A stretch of DNA of 64,000 bases from Halichoerus grypus. Lineage: Eukaryota; Chordata; Mammalia; Carnivora; Phocidae. The notes under the pieces are model-generated. The model saw only the letters and a program-made list of their open reading frames with translations, had not been told where the DNA came from and did not search any database. The stretch lies in assembly GCF_964656455.1 (NCBI RefSeq), contig NC_135712.1:72235239-72299238 (forward strand), written 5' to 3'. The position numbers and the translations under genes were made by a program. This document shows positions 33,801 to 39,800 of the stretch, in pieces; within the stretch, counting starts at the first letter, position 1, and each line of letters starts with the position of its first letter.

Positions 33801-36800
33801 GGGGTTTGCAAGTAAATGCACTGACGGCAGAACAGGAGAAGGGCCGAGACAGAGACCGAGGAGGCCGGGTGAGCTCACATGGAGGGAGACTTTGGATTAT
33901 TTTCACCTTTCCTCAAGTGTGCAGGGCTGGGTTGGTCAGGGCACCAGATGAATGATGCCAGGGCCTTCAGTGTGACCTGTGACCCTGTAGGGAGGCCATG
34001 TGTTTGGACTGTGTGGGATTCTGGACGTCTGCACAAGAGATGGCACGCTCCACAGAGACAGGATCCACTCGCTCATTCGCTCACTCATTCACCCACTCAG
34101 CACAAGGCAGCCCCGCTCCTGCAGAGCCACCCGAGGGCAGACTGAGCGGATGCTGAGTGTCCACAGTGGGGGCCGCGGCCCAGAGGACAGGGCTTTCGGG
34201 AGTGCCCTTTTCCCTTTCTGGGGCAGCCAGCCCCTGACTTTCCTCCAGTGTTGAAACTGTTCCTGTGCCTTTTGAAGCCCTTCCCTTCCTTTCCCTCCCC
34301 TCCCCTCCCCTCCCCTTCCCTTTCCTCTTTTCTTTGCCTTTTTCTTTTCTTTTTCCTTTCCTTTCCTTTCCTCTCCTCTTTTCTTTTCCCTTTCCTTTCC
34401 TTTCCTTTTTTCTTTTTCCTTTCCTTTCCTTTCCTTTCTTTTCCTTTTCTCCACCCCCCCCCCCACCGGAATGCAAGAAAAGATTTAAGTCCAGCTTTGT
34501 GATGAAAGAGTATTTAGTCATTTTTCCCTCTGTGCTCCCTCAAAATGCCATAGACCTGGTGGAAGAAGCTTTGTAGAAATTTTGCAAAGAGGCTGTTTCT
34601 GTCGTTGGAACAAAGTCCGTTGTGTGTACATGTGTGGGGCATAAGAACAGGACCAAACACCAGATTGCTCTATTTGAAGAGGGTCAGGTCCCTGTATGTC
34701 CCTGCTAATTCTGTGCCTAAGCCTGTTGACAACCAAGACTGCTTGTTCCCTCTCTAAACCCTGCTTCCAGCACCAGCAGACCAGGACAGATTCCTTTGGA
34801 TGTTTGCCATTCTTAAGGCCAAATCATTCTTTTAAGGAAAAAAATTATATGTATGTGTGTATATATATATACACACATATATACAACAAAACATGTTTAA
34901 GTTTTTTATAAAATTAAATGTATATTTATTATATATAAATTTATATTTGTGTATAAATTTATTACATATATTTTTAAAATATATATTTATATTAATAGGC
35001 TATAAAAGTGCTAATTTTAGAAGAAAATCATATAAGTATAAAGAAGGAGGCCAGAACATTCCAATAAGTCCAAAGGTCAAAATCAAGTTCAGGACATGGA
35101 TTCTGCCCTCCACGGATCTGGGTCCTTCCCAGACAGCTGGCGCCACTTGCAGTGAGACCATGAGAAAGAATACTTCCTGAAATGTGTGTTCAGTCAGCTG
35201 GTTCCCCCGGGGTGAGCGGAGAGGCTCCCCTGGGCCCCAGAGGGAAATGCGCCGTGCAGGACACAGCACAGACTCGGGCTTCTCTGGGCTCTCGCTGACC
35301 TGCCAGGCAACCTTGGGCCCCCACTGGACTTCCTGAGTTTTGGCTTCTCCTTCTGTACATGGGAATCTTGAGACTTGTGCTATACCCGTATTACAGGGTG
35401 ACCGGGAGGATCAGGTAGGGGCAGCTGGTGTGCCGCACACAGGGTCACGGAAAGCAGGCTGGAGGTGGGCTTGGATACGCACTCTGGGCCTTCCGGCCAT
35501 GGTGTCAGTCGGGCTGCACTCATCCTTTCTCTGGACCTGCTCTGAAAGTGGAGACGATGATTTCAGGGAGGGCGGTGAGGCTCCGCCAAGGTCGGGATGT
35601 GAAGAGCACTGTTCCCACAGATGCTCACTCTGAAACCCCAGCTGTGGACTGGGCTGTCTTTAAGGTCCGGCCTAACACCATGACCTTAAGTGTAAAAGTG
35701 TATTGTGGAGTTCGGGCAGGCGGAGAGGAGGAAGGAATGCGTGGGGAGGTGAAACCTTGCTCCGTCTAGGGTAGGTGCTATAGAATAGCTTAATGAACTA
35801 GAGAAATAGAAAGGGTGCCATTTGGAAGCATATGGTGTAATTTTTTAAAGTCTGTAAGGCTCCAGGTCAAAAGGAAATCTACTTAATGAATTCTGGGGGA
35901 GAACCATAGCTGGTCTGTACCTGGCCAGTCTTTAACACTTTATAATTAGAAGAAACAAAAAACTCTGTAATCGGTCCTGAGTCCAATACTGTGTCACCTC
36001 CCCAGTATTGGGAAAAGTCGCTTCTCCCTAAATGTAAGAGGATGAAATCTAAAATGTAAGCCTGGAAAGTGACCCTGTTTCCTCAACGGCTAGGACATAC
36101 CTCAAAAGCCTTCAGAAAAAAAGGAAAAGTTACCCCATGCTTTGTAGACGGGAAGCTACATGTTGCTTCTTTGATTTCAGAAGCACAAAGAAGTGTGCTT
36201 TTAGAAAGGAGCTGAAGTGGGCGCCTGGGTGGCTCAGTTGGTTAAGCGACTGCCTTCGGCTCAGGTCATGATCCTGGAGTCCCGGGATCGAGTCCCGCAT
36301 CGGGCTCCCTGCTCGGCAGGGAGTCTGCTTCTCCTTCTGACCCTCCTCCCTCTCATGCTCTCTGTCTCTCAAATAAATAAATAAAATCTTTAAAAAACAA
36401 AACAAAAAACAAGAAACGTTTAAAAAAAAAAAAAAAGAAAGGAGCTGAACTGACATATTACATGCTGTGGTTCATGTCGGTGACAGAATCATGGTCCTAA
36501 AGACAATTTCAAGACACGAGGTAATGGGGCGCCTGGGTGGCTCAGCCATTAAGCGTCTGCCTTCGGCTCAGGCCCTGATCCCAGGGTCCTGGGATCGAGC
36601 CCCGCATCGGGCTCCCTGCTCGGCGGGAAGCCTGCTTCTCCCTCTCCCACTCCCCCTGCTTGTGTTCCCCTCTCTCGCTGTGTCTCTCTCTGTCAAATAA
36701 ATAAAATCTTAAAAAAAAAAAAAAAGACACAAGGTAATGCTCACAGATGTTAAGGGAGAAAAGCCATTTGCACATTGTGGTTTGTGTGTGTGTGTTTATG

Positions 36801-39800
36801 TGTATTTCAGAGGGCTATTCAGTAACTGTTCATGGAGGCTCTTTCTTGGAGGAGAATTATGGGATAGAATTTATTTTGTTTTTGAAAAAATTTCTGCACA
36901 GAAATTAACACATTTTATTCTTGAAATGGGGAAAGCACCAGAAAATGTTATTTATTTTCACTTTTGGGGACATGGAGAGAGATCTCAGAGACATTTGGGT
37001 TCATTGCACTCCTTGGGCACATTGTCATTTTTGGCTTAAGAAGGAACTTTAAAAAGAAATCCTGACTACTACTGCCACTAGAGGGCACTCTTCTTAAATT
37101 TTAGACTGATGTTGAAGATTGGGAAAGGAAGTTTCAAGCTTTCTTATCAATCCAGTTGGAGGACTCTTGGGGCCTGTTTGTTTGCTCGGTTTTAAATAAA
37201 CTTTTTAAATTTTGGAATAATTTGAGATTTACAGAAAAGTTGCAAAAGTAGTACAGAAAGTTCCTGTGTGCCTTTGCCCAGTTTCTTGTAATGTTAACAT
37301 CTTACACGAGAATGCTTCTGGCAAAACTGAGAAATTAACACTAGTATATTACTATTAACTAAACTATAGACTTCATTTGGATGTCACCAGTTTTTCCATT
37401 AATATTCTTTTTCTCTTCCAGTATGTCACACTGCATTTAATAATTTTTTTTAACAAATACAGCCACTCACTGTGGTAACATCAGATTACTATTGCTATTT
37501 TGCATGAACATCTGTATTTTCTAAAGAAAGGTAAAATTTAAGCAACTTTTCTTTCATCTCTCTTTTTATTTCTGTTTCATTTGTAAAAGTTGTTTCACTT
37601 TTCAACCCCTACGTCCTCCCAACATCTCTGTCATTTGCAGTGTGTAGAACTATCATTTTAGTAATTTCATATCTTTTCCAATTAATCCTGTTTTTATTTT
37701 CAATTCCGTGGGTTTTTTTTTTCCAGTTTATGTCTCCCTCCCACAGCGGGATGTCATTAAAAGATGAATACTATGGAATTATCACTAATTTTGTTGGGTC
37801 TAATAATGCACTGTTCTTAGGTTTTTTTTTTTTTTTAATGCCCTTATTTATGAGAGGCGTGCTGAAATATTTACAGATGAGATTATTTATTTTAAAATAT
37901 TTAAACAAATAAAAAAATTGGGGGAGCTAGATCAAATAAACCAGGGTGTGTCCATGGGTGTTCATTAGATGTTCTTTTATTGGTGTATGGTTGAAAATCT
38001 ACAATTAAAAAGTTGTTTAAAATGGAAATTTAAGGGGCGCCTGGCTGGCTCAGTCAATAGAGCATGCAACTCTTGATCTCAGAGTTGTGAGTTGGAGCCC
38101 CACATTGGGCATAGAGATTACTTTTTTAAAAAGCATAGGACCTTTAATTTAAAAAATAATAATTTTAAAAATAATTTAAATTAAAAAAATTTTTTTTAAG
38201 ATTTTATTTATTTGTCAGAGAGAGAGAGAGAGCACAAGCAGGGGGAGCGGCAGGCAGAGGAAGAAGCAGGTTCCCCCGCTGAGCAGGGAGCCCGATGCGG
38301 GGCTCGATCCCAGGACCCTGAGATCATGACCTGAGCTGAAGACAGACACTTAACGACTGAGCCACCCAGGCACCCCTAAAAAGTTTTTTTAATGGAAATT
38401 TAAAAGAATTGAACAGTAGAGGCTTTGTTTTAATGTGACAACACCAAATCCTGTGGACTGTGTGGATCAGCAGCTATTCAATTCGACAGACACTGACAGA
38501 TCAGTGTACCAGACATCTGTAGATTCACAGCTCTATGTCAGAAACACACATCTCCCAGGCACTGCGTGAGCTGCCAAACAAACAAGAGCAGACCATCATG
38601 CACCCTTCAAGAACCTGAATCAGACATATTTGAGCCTTGGGGTGGAACCACCCATGCAGTAAAGGCTAATTAAAAATGAATCTTGGCTGGTAGCAAATAC
38701 CCTGTATTTTCAAGGGGATTTTATTTGCATCTCTCCTAGTTTTATGGGTTTGAGTTGACTCATCTCAGCCATGTGGTTAATAAATGGAAGATTTATTATT
38801 ATGCCTGATAATAATAATAATAATAATAATTTCTGATAATAGTAATTTTAAAATCTTGTATAGATTGTAATTTTTCCAAGGACCTGCAGCCTTTCCTAAT
38901 TATCACAATTATCCTATTGATCATTTAGCTAAATTGTAGCCACCAGTAGCTGCTGCCTTTCTGCTTGCCGAAGTCAGCTTCTCCTCTGCCCCCAGATCAC
39001 TGAAGGGCCCTGCCGCCTCGCTCACTGGGCTGGCGCTAAGCTCTGCTCTGCTCTGCTCTGTGATGCCGGCAAAATCTAGCCAACACTTGTTTCCATCTCT
39101 CTTTTTATTCTGCAGCAGAAGTATTGGGAAGCCCTAAACTCGGAGCAGGTATGGACAATCATACTCTCTCTATTCCAGAAGGGACGTCCCTGTGGCTTGA
39201 TTCCATTTGCTGTTTTTGTGAGCCCTCCTTGGATGGCCGGGCCCATGCTACGTTCCTTTCGGTAAAAAAAAAAAAAAAGAATGAAAATGAGAGGGGAGTC
39301 TGAGGCTCAGGGGATTTTCCACCCTCTCTCAGTTCAGAGTTCTTTCTGCTCTGCCCAACCATCTGGTAGGGACTCAGAAGATGTGTAACCCAAGGAGAAG
39401 CATGGTTTGGAGCACAAGCCCAGGGACAAGCCAAGTAGCTGCAGGTTAGCGGTGGTGAGGGTGCTGGGGTAGCTGCATCCCCCCCACACTGTCATTCTGG
39501 GACCCTGGGCCACTGGCCTGCAGGGGAGAGCTGAGCTTGCTTTATGCCAACCACCTGTGCCTGTCATCTCCCAGGATTCTTTCTGGTAAGAGCGGAGATC
39601 ATCTTTTGCTCAGATTTACTTTATGCCTGGATTCCAGCAATGTTTTTATTGCTTAAGATGAGGTTTCAAAACGCAGTATTCTGGGGATTCAGAAGGAAGA
39701 AATTTAAAATGTTTTCATAAGCTTAACCCACTTCAAAGAGTGCACTCGATTGAAGATGCCGGCTGTTTGGCAGCCGCTGAGTTGATCAGGAGTAGCAAGA

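Larger units (their letters stand above)
29892..39115 (+). other. TMEM44: TMEM44 intron 9 (largest)
   Basis: A 9,224-base GT-AG intron. It begins with a minisatellite. It then holds L2, MIR and L1 remnants, a long pyrimidine tract and about five SINEs. 30330-31050, 31440-33140, 34880-36200 and 38400-39100 are largely unassigned, and no extra exon is supported. Confidence 0.8.

Noticed and set aside
34081..34521. Lys/Glu/Arg-rich reverse open frames and their Phe/Pro/Ser-rich plus-strand counterparts
   Set aside because: They are translations of the polypyrimidine tract.
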